Below are positions 34,281-45,598 of a stretch of DNA of 64,000 nucleotides, piece after piece. Every line of letters starts with the position of its first letter. Position 1 is the stretch's first letter. The notes beneath the pieces are model-generated. The model did no database searches, had not been told where the DNA came from, and saw nothing but the letters and a program-made list of their open reading frames with translations. The stretch is from assembly GCA_023053575.1 (NCBI GenBank), contig JAKZAP010000018.1, positions 15,032,202-15,096,201 on the forward strand. The letters run 5' to 3'. The stretch comes from Branchinecta lynchi. Taxonomy: Eukaryota; Arthropoda; Branchiopoda; Anostraca; Branchinectidae. The translations under genes and the position numbers were made by a program.

Positions 34281-35624
34281 CAGGGGCGGCGCAGGGGGGA
34301 GGGGAGGGGTGCAGCCCCCCTAGCTTTTTGAGATTCGGTAAAAAAAAAAATTTAATTAAAACTGTTCAGTATTTTTTCGATACCAGAATTAGTCGGTATA
34401 TTTAAGGGGATTCGTTAGTTATACTGAATCCCAAATAGGCTATCGGTACAAATCTATTCGGTATAATGATCGGGATTCGGTATAATTACCAGGATTCGGT
34501 AGTTATCACAAATTTGGTAAGCGAATTTACTGAAGTTATTTGGTAATTTTTCGATGCCAGAAGTGTTCGGTATATTTATGGGGACTTGGTAATTACCACG
34601 AATCCCGCCTTCTGTTCTAGTTTCAACGAAATTTCACTGAATACGAATATTATTCGGTAGTTTTGCGGTACCAAAACAATTTCTGTATAATAACCGGGAT
34701 TCGGTAGTTGTACAGAATCCCGAATATGCTACTGGCCAAAATTTATTCGGTATAAAAATGGGATCTGTAATTTCTTCAGTATAATTGCCAGGATTCAGTA
34801 GTTACCACGAACCTCGAGACCCGGAGAGGTCGAGTGACGCACTGGTCGTAGACAAAAGGATTAATCTATGATTTCATCGGTAGTCCTTACTTTAATTTTG
34901 GGTCCCAAAAAGACACTCCAATCATAAATGTTTCGAAAATTCCGCCTGCGGCCGTTTTAGTAATATTCTGTATATTATGGAAGGGTGCGTCATTTAACTG
35001 GGGTTTTAAGCCATTTTATAGGGTTAGGATTTGAGAAACATTCAAAGCAAGGGTCTACATGGAAATAGTCAAATATGGCAGAAAAAAGCTAACTCTAAGA
35101 AATCTTGCCTTCAGCACTAACTTTATACGTTCATGAGACGTAGGCCTATTGACTAGCTTACAGTAGCTGCTGCTGCCGAGACGTCGCTCCATCAGTTTTT
35201 TTTTGTTTTAGCCTACAGGGAAAAATATGGATTTACAAAATTTTCGCCTGCGGCACTTGATATAATTTTGTCTACGATATAGTAAATATATTTTCTATAT
35301 CGTAGACAAAAGTAGACTATATCGTAGACAAAGATAAATATATTTACTATACCCTGGACACGATTGCAGTAAAAGCTTCCATGGCAGCTGTTACTGCGAT
35401 CGTGCTCGGCAATATATTGTCCAAGTGGGCTTCGCCAAAACGACGCCTAGTAGCTGGTTTATCATCTTTCATTCTGCCCTTTGGTGTAACTCTTTGTACG
35501 TGATCCTTCCCGTTCAATAATTTAAACTCGAATTCTCAGTTTCTAGGATTCGGTAAATTTCCGAGGGATTCGGAAAAATTTAGCCTCTCCCCCCACCATC
35601 GAAAATACACTTGCGACACCCCTG
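34281..35624. mobile_element. Non-autonomous hAT element with perfect 8-bp target duplication
   Basis: The ends are CAGGGGCGGCGCAGGG (left) and CTTGCGACACCCCTG (right). GTTACATC flanks both sides exactly (34273-34280 and 35625-35632). The interior has many ATTCGGTA-type short repeats (about 34370-34810 and 35545-35580) and a CTATATCGTAGACAAA palindrome cluster at 35265-35350. There is no transposase. It shares its middle with 8115-8455 and 49860-50350. Confidence 0.9.
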
Positions 35625-35733
35625 GTTACATCAGATTACCTTCTTTACTCGACTACAATGGGCTGATAACTCCTGCCTCAGAAATCATTTCTTGCCCTGG
35701 TAGTACATAGTTCTTCTTCTTTGATATATACCT

Positions 35734-36013
35734 GAGCCTCGTTTTTGTTGCATGCTGCAGGTCCACTTCTCGGCCGATTCCGGACTGATTATTTCTACAT
35801 CCGTTTTTGCACTGCAGCGCTTCCGAGGAAGACGGCAGCGCTTCTCGAGAATCACGGATTTGCTCCCCCGACCAAGTCCGTGCTTCCCTGCAAGATGCTG
35901 CAGCGCTGCCGCTTCAACCAAGAAGAAAGTGAATCCAAAAACGCATATTATGCAAACACAAAGAAGTGCTGCAGCAGCGATGCGGCAGCGCTATTGCAAC
36001 AAAAACGAGGCTC
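35734..36013. mobile_element. MITE with GAGCCTCGTTTTTGTTGCA ends
   Basis: The 19-bp perfect terminal inverted repeat GAGCCTCGTTTTTGTTGCA encloses a TGCTGCAG/GCAGCGC-rich interior. Overlapping frames are chance. Confidence 0.8.
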
Positions 36014-36860
36014 TGATTGCTGAGCAGAAATGGCGTAAGAAACTCAGAGCAAAGTATGAAAACAATACAAATAATTAGCCGCTTTTTTAACTTTTTATTC
36101 ATAGACCAGCGAAATATTTTATTTTTGTCGAATTTTCTTGCAAAAACATCTATTTTCAGTAGCCCATGGGTGCATGAGTCGGGCCACTTCTAACAATAGT
36201 AGGTATTGGTTACTATTTTCATTCAAACCTCGTAAAAAGTTACTACGCCGACCGTTCGAATCTTCTCAAAATAGTAACTTACAGTAACTATTCACCATGC
36301 TCGGGAGTGTAGTTAGCGTAGTATCTACGATCTCCGTGACGTGATTGGCTCGATCAGACTACGGCACGAATTTTTGCCAAAAACAGAAAAATACATTCCA
36401 GGCTTGACATCAAGAAGCCAGGATCTATGAGGTCATGCGTAGTAACTGTGGTATGTAGGGTGGAACACGCTCTAGCGGATCCATCGGTCGCACCGAGTCC
36501 CAGTATGAACTAGCAACTTGGATGGGGTGATCCAGACAGTGCAAGTGCTCGAGGGCTTCCAATTAGTCGTTCAGTCTTGGTCTCATGGGCCACAAACGTC
36601 AGCAATTCCTTTGATTTTCAAAAATTGCCGGACAATTATCCGTCAGATTCGAACGTAACTGTCCAGATTTAATAAATGTCGCAAACGCCGTCGTGCGTGT
36701 CCAGATGAACAAAACTCATGCAAAATATCAATAAAGTCAAAAAGTTGCCACGCAACCAGCCATGAAAACAGTAGCTGACCGGAGATGGTCGGATAGTCAG
36801 AATAAATACTGCGTCTAACGTCCAGTTTCAGGCATAGCGGGTCAATTTAGAGCAGAGGAA
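36014..36860. other. Unassigned sequence
   Basis: No exon of ATG16 or any other gene was recognised on either strand, and no repeat shared with the rest of the window was noticed. Confidence 0.3.
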
Positions 36861-37257
36861 TACGCCCCTCATAAAGTTCGTTCCAAATTCGTTCTTTTCT
36901 TAGCCACTATAGATGCGCTAGCACAAAGTAAACAATGACTCGTTATTTCGTGGTGTACGTTTGTCTAGGTTTCATTGACTATTTTCAATTCCTCTTAGGC
37001 CTAGTTTTGTTTAAGACTGTATAAATGATCCACCCTGTTCTGTCAAACTTCATAAAAGTTTGCCAATTCTGGGTTAAGACTTCAGTGCTGGGTGCTAGTT
37101 GACTTTTCCACGGGGCTAATGCTCGACTCGGTATGAAGCGAAAGCATAATCGCTTGTTCACCCTTCAGATAGCTTATATCAAGATCTCACGTGTGATTGT
37201 TATAGTTTCTCTAGCGCATCTGGCGGCAGTTCTTCATTTGATTTTATGAGGGGCGTA
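36861..37257. mobile_element. MITE with TA target and ACGCCCCTCATAAA ends
   Basis: TACGCCCCTCATAAA at 36861 is inverted as TTTATGAGGGGCGTA ending at 37257. Inner inverted blocks GATGCGCTAG and CTAGCGCATC continue the pairing. TA at both borders suggests a Tc1/mariner-type target duplication. Confidence 0.75.
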
Positions 37258-37293
37258 TGTTTACAGGACTGAACAAGGACAGTACCACACAAT

Positions 37294-37678
37294 AGTTGCG
37301 TTTCTGATCCCACTTCTCCGTTCCGAATTCTCGCTTCTGAATTCTCAATTCTCGTACAAATTGCCATTTTTGCTCCTCTGATTTCGATCCATTCTCGCTT
37401 TTGACAACAACACTAATTTTGCAGCTCGTCCGCAACCCGGTATACGTGTATATGCACTATTCAACACCCGAACTCTGTTGACCAATCAGGGAGGAGAACG
37501 GAGAGAGGAGAATCGACAATTCACCATCGAAGCAAATTCTCGATTCTGCAGAATCGCGAGGCTTTCCCCGTTCTCCATTCTGGCAAAAACGCAAGAAACG
37601 GAGAATTCACTACATCTGAATAGTCCGAAAACGCGAAATAGGAGAATCGTGAGGAGAATTCGGATGAAAAACGCAACT
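37294..37678. mobile_element. MITE with AGTTGCG ends and GAATTCTC interior
   Basis: AGTTGCGTTTCTGATCC is mirrored by GATGAAAAACGCAACT, flanked by AAT on both sides. It has the same terminal sequence and flanks as the MITEs at 5117 and 55552. The interior differs, being built from GAGAATT/AATTCTC palindromes. Confidence 0.75.
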
Positions 37679-38149
37679 AATCTCTGTGTCTTTATCAGGA
37701 TCTGAGTCCTGGTTATCACATAGATTGGGAAACCGCGCTGCATTTCTCATTTGCCACAAAAGCTGAGAAAGTCTTGAGAAATCTGATTTTGTTACAGCGA
37801 ACATATCCATAAAGATCAATTTTATAAAGGGCTAGGATATTATGTTTAGAGATCTGGAGATGATGTATAAGTTTCAATAAAGCCAAGAAACACCAAGTGG
37901 AACTTCAAATCGCCCATACATGCAGCCGACAAGTATCCATCGAAGCTGGAAAGAAGAATAGAATATGTGACTCCAAAACCAAAATGCAGAAGAATCTCTA
38001 CCCTTTCGACGACCCAATCGAACAGCAAAAAAAGCAGCCGTGTCCAGAATGAAATCACAGCACCAGCTTTAACTCCAAGCAATTTTCAGAGAAGAAGTTC
38101 ATAAAATCAGATATTTAAGGAAGAATTTTCGATTGTTTTTCCACAAAAT

Positions 38150-38265
38150 CACTTTCCAGCTTGAGCGGATGAGCCTGAGGAGGACCCTGGACAAGAAGGG
38201 CCGAAATATAGCTCTAACAAAATGTAGCTGACTTATCCGTTTTGCACCGTCAAATAACATCAAGT
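38150..38265 (+). mobile_element. Family B copy (subtype 2)
   Basis: CCAGCTTGAGCGGATGAGCC, AGAAGGGCCGAAATATAGCT and CTTATCCGTTTTGCACCGTC match the B piece inside 1826-1998. Confidence 0.7.
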
Positions 38266-38269
38266 GGAT

Positions 38270-39145
38270 TATCTCATCAAGTAATTCTAATCCTTGGCAT
38301 CCCATCTTCAACACTCTGCTTCGTACAAACCCACATCTTCTGCGGCCCATGCTTACTACCAGACAAGATTTCAGTCATCAGACATTCCCATTATAAATAG
38401 CAAATTATTCCGAACAAGAAAGATTATAAAAATGATCCGAACACTGCGGGGGGGGGGTAGGGGGGTAGGCTGGGGGTCTCAGAAGAAATGCCCGATCTCG
38501 AAAGAGCAAACCTTAACGGATATTCATGCCGAATTCCCCTGCAAGTGCCATTTCAGCTTTCAGCACTTTTTCTATAGCTAAGATCCATCAAGTGGGGAAA
38601 CACGAACGGGTTAAATAATTAAAAGGTTTTCAGGGCGTCTCACCTATTCAAAGTTCATTAAAAACTTCAAAAGGTCATTTTTCTAAGCGAAAAATTTAAG
38701 TTCCATTATGTTTCAACAGTTTAGGATGACACATTTTTATTTTTAAGCCAACATGTAAAAAGAGACGAAAAGATTACGTGGGTGCAGGTGGTTAGTATAG
38801 AAAAAAGGTAACATATAAAACCGTTTCGTCGAGTTCAGCGTTCTCTGAAACCTTTGAGACGTGTGTGGGAAAAAAACCGAATCGTGAGGTAGTACCAAAA
38901 CCGGACCGAGAAGTAGTGGGATAAACATATCAGCATGAGCTGCGATTGCGGATCATCCAGCATTCAAGACCACATGTTACTTTTTTCAAGGACAATGTAG
39001 GAACCGAAGCGGAGCTTTTTTAGAAATCAAAACAATGACCTTTACGGGAAATATATTACAGATACTCAAAAAAGAACAAAGCTACAGACGCCCAAAATAT
39101 AGAGCTTACTATCAGTGATTTATGTTATGTCATCACTGTTAATGA
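38270..39145. other. Unassigned sequence
   Basis: No gene was recognised. A G-rich low-complexity patch lies at about 38449-38475. Confidence 0.3.
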
Positions 39146-39372
39146 TTCTTGAAGTTTAACCGAACAGGCCTGAGATCCGACAGTCTAGTTACACAGTAAA
39201 AGATATCTTACAGTATTTGCTACTGGGTACAGTATTTGCTATCTTGTCGCTATTGAGAAAAGATTACCTCTAATTCGGATTAATCTTATCCCAGTAGAGA
39301 TAAGATTAATCCTAGTAGCAAATACTAGGATTAAATTTAACCTAGTTAACTTTAATCCATAATCGGAGAAAC

Positions 39373-40503
39373 TTTTTGGGATCCCAAAACGTAAGTGGAG
39401 GGATACCTATGACATCGCAAAAGTTGTCCGTCTGTCCGTCCGTCTGTAAGCACGATAACTCTCGAAGGGAATGAGATATTTTGATGAAACTTGGTGTGAG
39501 GATTCGTTGGGTCGTCGGACCAGTCAATTTCGTAGATGGGCTTTGAAGCCCTACATTTAGGGGTGGGGGTTCAAATTAAGGGGCAAACAAAATATTTTGA
39601 AACAGCTAATGTGATAGTCGATTATGGGGTAGGAAGACATGCTGAACACGATGATGAAAACCATTTTGTCATCGGACAAGTAGTTCACCCAGAATCCGGC
39701 CAAAACCGGAAAGCTTGTTGAAAGTAAAAGTTTTATTTGAAGTTGATTAGATGTTCGATTTAGGGGTAAGAGGACATGCTGAAGACGATGGTGAAAACTA
39801 TTTTCTCGACGGACAAGTATTTCGCCCGGAATCCGGCCCAAACCGGAAAATTTTTTAAAAGTAAAAGTTTTATCTGAAGTTGATTAGATGTTCGATTTGG
39901 GGCAAGAAGAAGACATGCTGAAAACTTATGTGAAAACAATTTTCTACCTGAACATGTAGTTCGCCCGGAATCCGGCCAAAACCGGAAAACTGTTGGAAGT
40001 TAAAGTTTTATTTCTAGTTGATTAGATAACCGATTTAGGGGTAAGAAGAGATGCTGAGTCCCTGTATGACAATCATATTTTAACCGGACATACAGTTCGA
40101 CCGGAATCCGGCTGAAGTCAAAAAATTTGTTATAAGCTAAATTTTTATTTGAGGTTGATTTGATGTTCATTACTGGGGAAAGAAAATACCCTGATTTCGT
40201 CTTTGAGCTTTCTTTTTTCGCCGGACAAGTAGTTCTGGAGTTCGGCCGAAACCGGGAAATTGGCTGAAGTGGCAGGAAGTTTTCGTCAAAACATATACGA
40301 CTTATAGGGGTAAACACACATGCTGAATCCATATCTGAACTTGGTTTTCTCAGGTGATTAGCTATTTGGCCTTAATCTGTTTCTGAATTTTAATTGTAAA
40401 AATGTTCAAGGAGTCTGGCGATGACTGGATCTGGCTAAGACAAGACCCAGTTGTCTGGATCTGATTTTGAATTTTTGGGATCCCATCGAAACCTTTGGTC
40501 TTG
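39373..40503 (+). mobile_element. Family A copy
   Basis: TTTTTGGGATCCCAAAACG to GAAACCTTTGGTCTTG. Both ends are intact, with several 137-bp-type units and a short CCGT tract at about 39428-39446. Confidence 0.9.
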
Positions 40504-41403
40504 TTAGAGTGTAGACATCACTCATTCACTTAGATAGGCCTGAACACCGGATAAAATGCGTTACTTCGTTTCTCCATTAGACACAGATATATCAATTTCA
40601 TCGAATGAACTTATTCTTTCGGATTGGTGGTACCTCAATGTCATTGTACCTCTACGCTTGGAATATTTAACGACTAAAAGTGTTAGCCATGGCGGAAAAA
40701 TAAAATAAGAATGTCAGATTCCTTGCAAGACATAATAACATCATTTTCCTACCTTCTACAGGCTGAGCTTAGCATCTTTAACCCCTCTTGCTTTTTCTGC
40801 CTTTTATGATATACGTAGCTCCCTTATGGAATTTTAAGCTTCTAAAATCTCCACTTTTCACCACAGTTTCGTTTTGTTCCTACGAATTTTTAGCGCTTTT
40901 TCGACCGTGCCGAGTTTACTCCGTTACGCAACTCCAAGTTTGCCAGAATCTTCAACGTCTGCTGAGAACTCTTTCACACAAACGGATATGAGAATCTTTT
41001 GTTTTTAACTTTTCTTATTTGCTTAGTTTTCCCACTTTTTAACCATGGCGCGTCCAGTTTTCGAATGTTTTGCGCCCAGCTGCCGCGTCGGAGAGCAGGA
41101 AGGCTGGATAGAATCAACCAGCGCTAACAAGAAAATCGCTTAATTCAGGTGGAAAGTAATGGTATGTTCGAAAAACGTTTTTCTGATCCACTTCATACTG
41201 AAAACATTTCTAGTAAAGAGTTGTGCTTTAACCTTGGAAATGCAGAATATGTTGAAACTCAGATTCTCCACCCATGGGTGAATTATCGGTTGTCGTGCAA
41301 GCAGCGACACTCTGAACGTTACTACTAGAGCCCAGGGTGAGAAATAGAACATCCCTTAGATGAGTCAAACGAATATCAGATGTAAAATTAAGCTGCCTTT
41401 TCA

Positions 41404-41858
41404 CTAAAGGACACCTGAATGAAGAGTACCAAGTATCATCCCTATCTGTATGACTTCCGTTAACATTGCCTGCAGAAAACCCAATCCAAATACGAAATAG
41501 TGTTTCCAAGCTGTGATTTTTGCTCCATTTTGCATCTGTCCTTATTTCAGTACCGAACAATTTTAGTAATGAACAAGTGTCTACAATCAACCCTTCTTCT
41601 GGAATATTTTTTAATCACTTAAGCCCAAACGTACATCTAGAAGAAATTCCAATACGATCTGGCCAGCGCTGTACAAGATTTGAATGAATTGCGCTTTTTG
41701 TCTTGGAGTCTGCATGTGCAAACCTCCAGAAACGAACATCCCTAGTTTGAAAACGTAACGCTCAGGAGAAGAATGCTCTCCGTGGCCATGTCTGTAGATG
41801 CATTCTCCAATCTCCATGGTGTATTCAAGTATGGTTTCATTGTGCAGGTGTTCTTTAA
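41404..41858 (-). mobile_element. Element N copy 1, TTAA-flanked with an ORF fragment
   Basis: The borders are CTAA-AGGACACCTGAATGAAG and AGGTGTTCT-TTAA, giving inverted ends AGGACACC. The minus strand encodes HSSPERYVFKLGMFVSGGLH then MQTPRQKAQFIQILYSAGQI. After a frameshift it continues through LFRIWIGFSAGNVNGSHTDR. Copy 2 (54904-55346) encodes nearly the same protein. I do not recognise the family. It lies in the TTAA of a D terminal repeat. Confidence 0.65.
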
Positions 41859-41868
41859 AACTTTAAGA

Positions 41869-42109
41869 CCCGAAATTGATCTTTTGATTTGTTAAAAGCA
41901 AACCAAAAGCTAAATGCTCGAGCACCAAGAAATGGAAAGGAGAAAAAATCAAACTTATTATCATCACTAAAACAATAACAATAACTAACACATTTTAATA
42001 ATACTAGTAGTTAACAGCTTGATAGGTTTGGTGGCCCAAGCCTAGAGCTGGCTAAGACCCTAACGTCATTTTAGTACCTAATATTTTCAACATAATTCAC
42101 TAACCAAAA
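41869..42109. other. Unassigned sequence upstream of the candidate small gene
   Basis: AT-rich and single copy, with an ACAATAACAATAACTAACAC patch at about 41970. No feature was recognised. Confidence 0.3.
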
Positions 42110-42186
42110 ATGTTTAGACCGTACGTTAGGCCTACTTTCGACTACGACTTCCAAATTTGGCATCCCGAACTCGAAGCTGAAATCAG
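42110..42186 (+). CDS. Candidate first exon of a small spliced gene
   Basis: The ATG is at 42110 in an AAAA-ATG context. The 25 codons encode MFRPYVRPTFDYDFQIWHPE and then LEAEI, followed by a strong donor (AG then GTGAGT). The sequence is not repeated elsewhere in the window and lies between a D element and a C element. Its phase-2 end joins in frame to the candidate exon at 47017. I do not recognise the protein. It could be a real micro-protein, part of a longer gene, or a chance match. Confidence 0.3.
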
Positions 42187-42369
42187 GTGAGTACAAAACC
42201 AGCCACAGAACCTAGACCTTCTCAACACAGAACAAGAGCAGTTGTAAGAACAGTTAGCATGTTTGTCAGATACGGTTTGCAGTTGTCAAGGCTGGATCTC
42301 TTTCCCGATATACATTTCATCAGTAAATGGGTTTGATCTAGTAAATCTGAACTGGTTATATTTCACTCA

Positions 42370-44201
42370 CTGACAACTGTTTTTCCACAAGGATGATCTG
42401 ATCGGGGAGGGACTATTTTTAAGCCAATCTGTCCCTAACATGCCTGCCAAGTTTCGTGGTCATAGCACATTTGGAAGTACCCCAACTCGCGATCACCGGG
42501 ATTGTGGAAAACCCTCTCCGACCCCCCCCCCCCTGCTGTGACATGATCCGGTCCTGTTTTGTCGATATTGCCTCTAGGGCTTATGCTTGTTCGTTCCTCC
42601 AAGTCCCATCCAAATCGCTCGACTCTAAGCATTTCACGAGATTTCCGGCACCCCAAACCCCACAGTTATCGGATTCGTCCCGGACTTAGAAATTTATCAT
42701 CTGAGACACTTGTTCTTAACACTTGTCAAGTTTCATTCACGTCCGATCACCACCCGTTTAAAAGTTAGGCATGTCATTAGATCCTAAATTCCTCATCCCC
42801 CCACTCTCCCCAAGATCATCGTATCGGGGAAGGAACTATTTTCAAGTCGACCTGGGAGAGTACCTAATACGTCTGCCAAGTTTCATGGTCCTGCTACATC
42901 TGGAAGTACCCTAACTCGTGATCACCGGAAATCCAGGAAACCCCCTCCGACACCCTTCACTGCGACACGATCCGGTCCTGTTTTGTCAATAAGCCTTTCA
43001 CAAGATTTCCGGTCCCCCCCACCCCCAAGTTTTCGGATTCGGGACAGATTTGAGATTGAAAATCTGAGACACTTGTTCCAAAATTATGCATGTTTCTAGT
43101 TTCCGGATTCCCCATCCCTCCACTCCCCCCCCGCGATGGCTGGATCGGGGAAGTGATTATTACCAAGTTAATCTGGTCGGTTCCCTCATATGCCTGCCAA
43201 GTCTTATTGTCCTAGCTTATGTGGAAGCGTTTCACGAGAAATTTGCGGCGCCTCCCTCCATCCCCCCCCCCAGGTATCGAATCTGGTCCGGATTTGAAAC
43301 TGAATATCCGAAACACTTTTTCTTGACATATGTCAAGCTTCATGCATGCCCGATTACTCTTTCCAAAGTTATGCATATTTCCGGATTTCGCATCACTCCA
43401 CTGCCCCCAAGTTAATCTGGTCGGTTCCTGATATGCCTGCCAAGTTTCATTTTCCTACCTTATGTGGAAGCATTTCACGAGATTTTATTGCATCTGGTCT
43501 GGATTTGAAACTGAGCATCTGAAGCACCTGTTCTTGAAGTGTGTCAAGTTTCCTGGATGTCCGAGTACCCGTTCCTAAGTTATGTATGTTACTACTTTCC
43601 GGATTTCCCATCCCTCCACTCGCTCCACGATGACCGAATCGGGAAAGTGATTGTTTCCAAGTTAATCTGGTTTTGGAGTCACAATCTGGAACAGTATCAA
43701 AATACAATTAGGCTACTTTGACCTCATTTGGCCCAGAGTACAAAATGGAGATAGAAGTAGCTTACTTTCTTCAGAAAAGGCAGAACACAATCAGATAAAA
43801 GTTTAGTTTAGCATTTGTTCTGACCACTTGTCGGTCTTACTTTAATCCTTATACTGTACCTTTTCCTGCATTCGGCTCTAAACACAAGCAAGAACGGCGG
43901 TATACGCTAGTGTGTGAGGCTCCCACCAAAGGGGACGTTGGATCGATACCACCTCTGGACATTGCCCTTTTGCTACCCTTGCTCCTAGTTTCCGGACTCC
44001 CGGATCCAGGGAAAGTCGGATCGGGGAAGTGATTATTTGTAAGTTAATCTGGTCGGGTCCCTGATATGCCTGCCAAGTTTCATAGTCCTAGCTTATGCAA
44101 AAGTTCCCAAACTAGCAAAACCGGGACAGACCGACAGACAGACTGGCCGACAGAAATTACAATCGCTATATGGCACTTGAGTATGCTCAAGTTCCATAGA
44201 A
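42370..44201 (+). mobile_element. Family C copy, interrupted
   Basis: Several CCCCATCCCTCCACTCCCCC units occur, each with GCCTGCCAAGTTTCAT. The copy ends in GACCGACAGACAGACTGGCC and the hairpin TATGGCACTTGAGTATGCTC...GTTCCATA. Non-C sequence occupies about 43690-43990. Confidence 0.7.
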
Positions 44202-44390
44202 ACTGCGAAAAAAAAAGTGTATGAGCTTTTGTGGATTCCAAAACGTTAGTGACGGTAGACCTATGATTTCGTGAAAGTTTCTCTGTCCAAAGTACAGTCC
44301 TATTTCGTAGATGAGCTCCTACCCCTAAATTCAGGGGTAGGGGAGTTTGAGCGCGCTGATCTCAGATGTTTCCTTAAAAGATATCATGAT

Positions 44391-44412
44391 TGTGTTGCGA
44401 GAGCAACACTTT
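44391..44412 (+). repeat. GTGTTGC-GAGA-GCAACAC hairpin
   Basis: A 7-bp stem with a GAGA loop. Similar motifs occur at 17308 (GTGTTGCGAGAACAACAC) and 9292. It follows a decayed family A left end at about 44233-44290. Confidence 0.55.
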
Positions 44413-44879
44413 GTTTGTTTGTTTTCCTATGCCGCCGATTTCAGCTGATTGCTCGAACGTGGTAAGGGTACCTGTGCGGTATTTACGGAAAGTGGGGACC
44501 TTAGGCCGGATTGGTGAATATGACATTACATTTTGGAAATGAAGGGGTGAATTTTGAGTTAGTGAGATGCGCTGAATCTGGATCTGAAATTTATTTCCTC
44601 GCCGGCAAACTAGTTGGGCCAGAATCCGGCAAAAAGGGAAAGTTGGTAGAAGTAAAAGTCTATCCTGAAGTCGTTTAGTCCCGATATAAATGCAAGAACA
44701 TACGCTAAATCCATATCTGAAGTTAGTTCTCTCGCCGGACAAGTAGTTTGTTGGAATCCGCCCGTTGGTAGAGTTTAAAGTTCATCCCTATGTCTAATAG
44801 ACTAGACTCTAGAGCTTGTTTTTTGTTTTTGGGATCCCAAAACATAAGTGGAGAGATACCTATGACATCGCAAAAGTTG

Positions 44880-44972
44880 TCTGTCCGTCCGTCTGTCCGT
44901 CCGTCCGTCTGTCTGCCCGTCCGTCCGTCCGTCTGTCCGTCCGTCCGTCCGTCTGTCCGTCCGTCCGTCTGT
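44880..44972 (+). repeat. CCGT/CTGT microsatellite
   Basis: About 22 tetranucleotide units of CCGT with CTGT variants inside family A. Other A copies carry only 2-7 units at the same place. Confidence 0.9.
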
Positions 44973-45555
44973 AAGCACAATAACTCTCGAAGGGAATGAG
45001 ATATTTTGATGAAACTTGGTATGAGGATTTTTTGGGTCAAGGGTATGGTCGAGTTCGTAGATGGGCTCTGTAGCCCTATATTTGGGGGTGGGGGAGGGGG
45101 TTCAATTTAAGGGACAAACAAAATATTTTTAAACAGCTAATGTGATAGTCGATTATGGGGTAAGAAGACATGCTGAGCACGATAGTGACAATCATTTTCT
45201 TGCCGGACAAGTAGTTCGTCCGGAATCCGGCAAAAACCGGAAAGTTTGTTAAAAGTAAAAGTTTCATTTGAAGTTGATTAAATGTTTGATTTAGGGGTAA
45301 GAAGACATGCTGAGCACGATGGTGAAAACCATTTTCTTGCTGGATGAGTAGTTCGTCCGGAATCCGGCAAAAACCGGAAAGTTGGTTAAAAGTAACAGTT
45401 TCATTTGAAGTTGATTAAATGTTTGATTTAGGGGTAAGAAGACATGCGAGCATGATGGTGAAAATCATTTTGTCGCCGAACAAGCAGTTCGTCCGGAATC
45501 CGGCCAAAGCCGGAAAGTTGTAGTTTCATTTGAAGTTGACTAAATGTTTGATTTA

Positions 45556-45598
45556 TTCAAACAATGTTTCAAAGTCAGCTTGGGCTCAAAGAATATTT
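45556..45598 (+). mobile_element. Minimal family B insertion with 14-bp target duplication
   Basis: A 43-bp B 3' end (AAAGTCAGCTTGGGCTCAAA core) is flanked by AAATGTTTGATTTA at 45542-45555 and 45599-45612. It has the form of a severely 5'-truncated retroelement insertion. Confidence 0.85.

Larger units (their letters stand above)
39150..41868 (-). mobile_element. Family D element carrying nested A and N insertions
   Basis: One end reads TTGAAGTTTAACCGAACAGGC at about 39153, resembling the D terminal repeat; the opposite terminus lies at about 41395-41868. D sequence in minus orientation appears at 40507-40680 (GCGTTACTTCGTTTCTCC) and 41140-41403 (CTGAACGTTACTACTAGAGC). A (39373-40503) and N (41404-41858) interrupt it; N sits inside the terminal repeat itself. 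Confidence 0.6.

Noticed and set aside
37846..38082. Minus-strand ORF as a missing ATG16 WD exon
   Set aside because: The frame lacks the GH...WD pattern and splice sites in the right phase.
44880..44999. Regular CCGT spacing as a CRISPR-like array
   Set aside because: It is a simple tetranucleotide microsatellite with no spacers, in a eukaryotic repeat.
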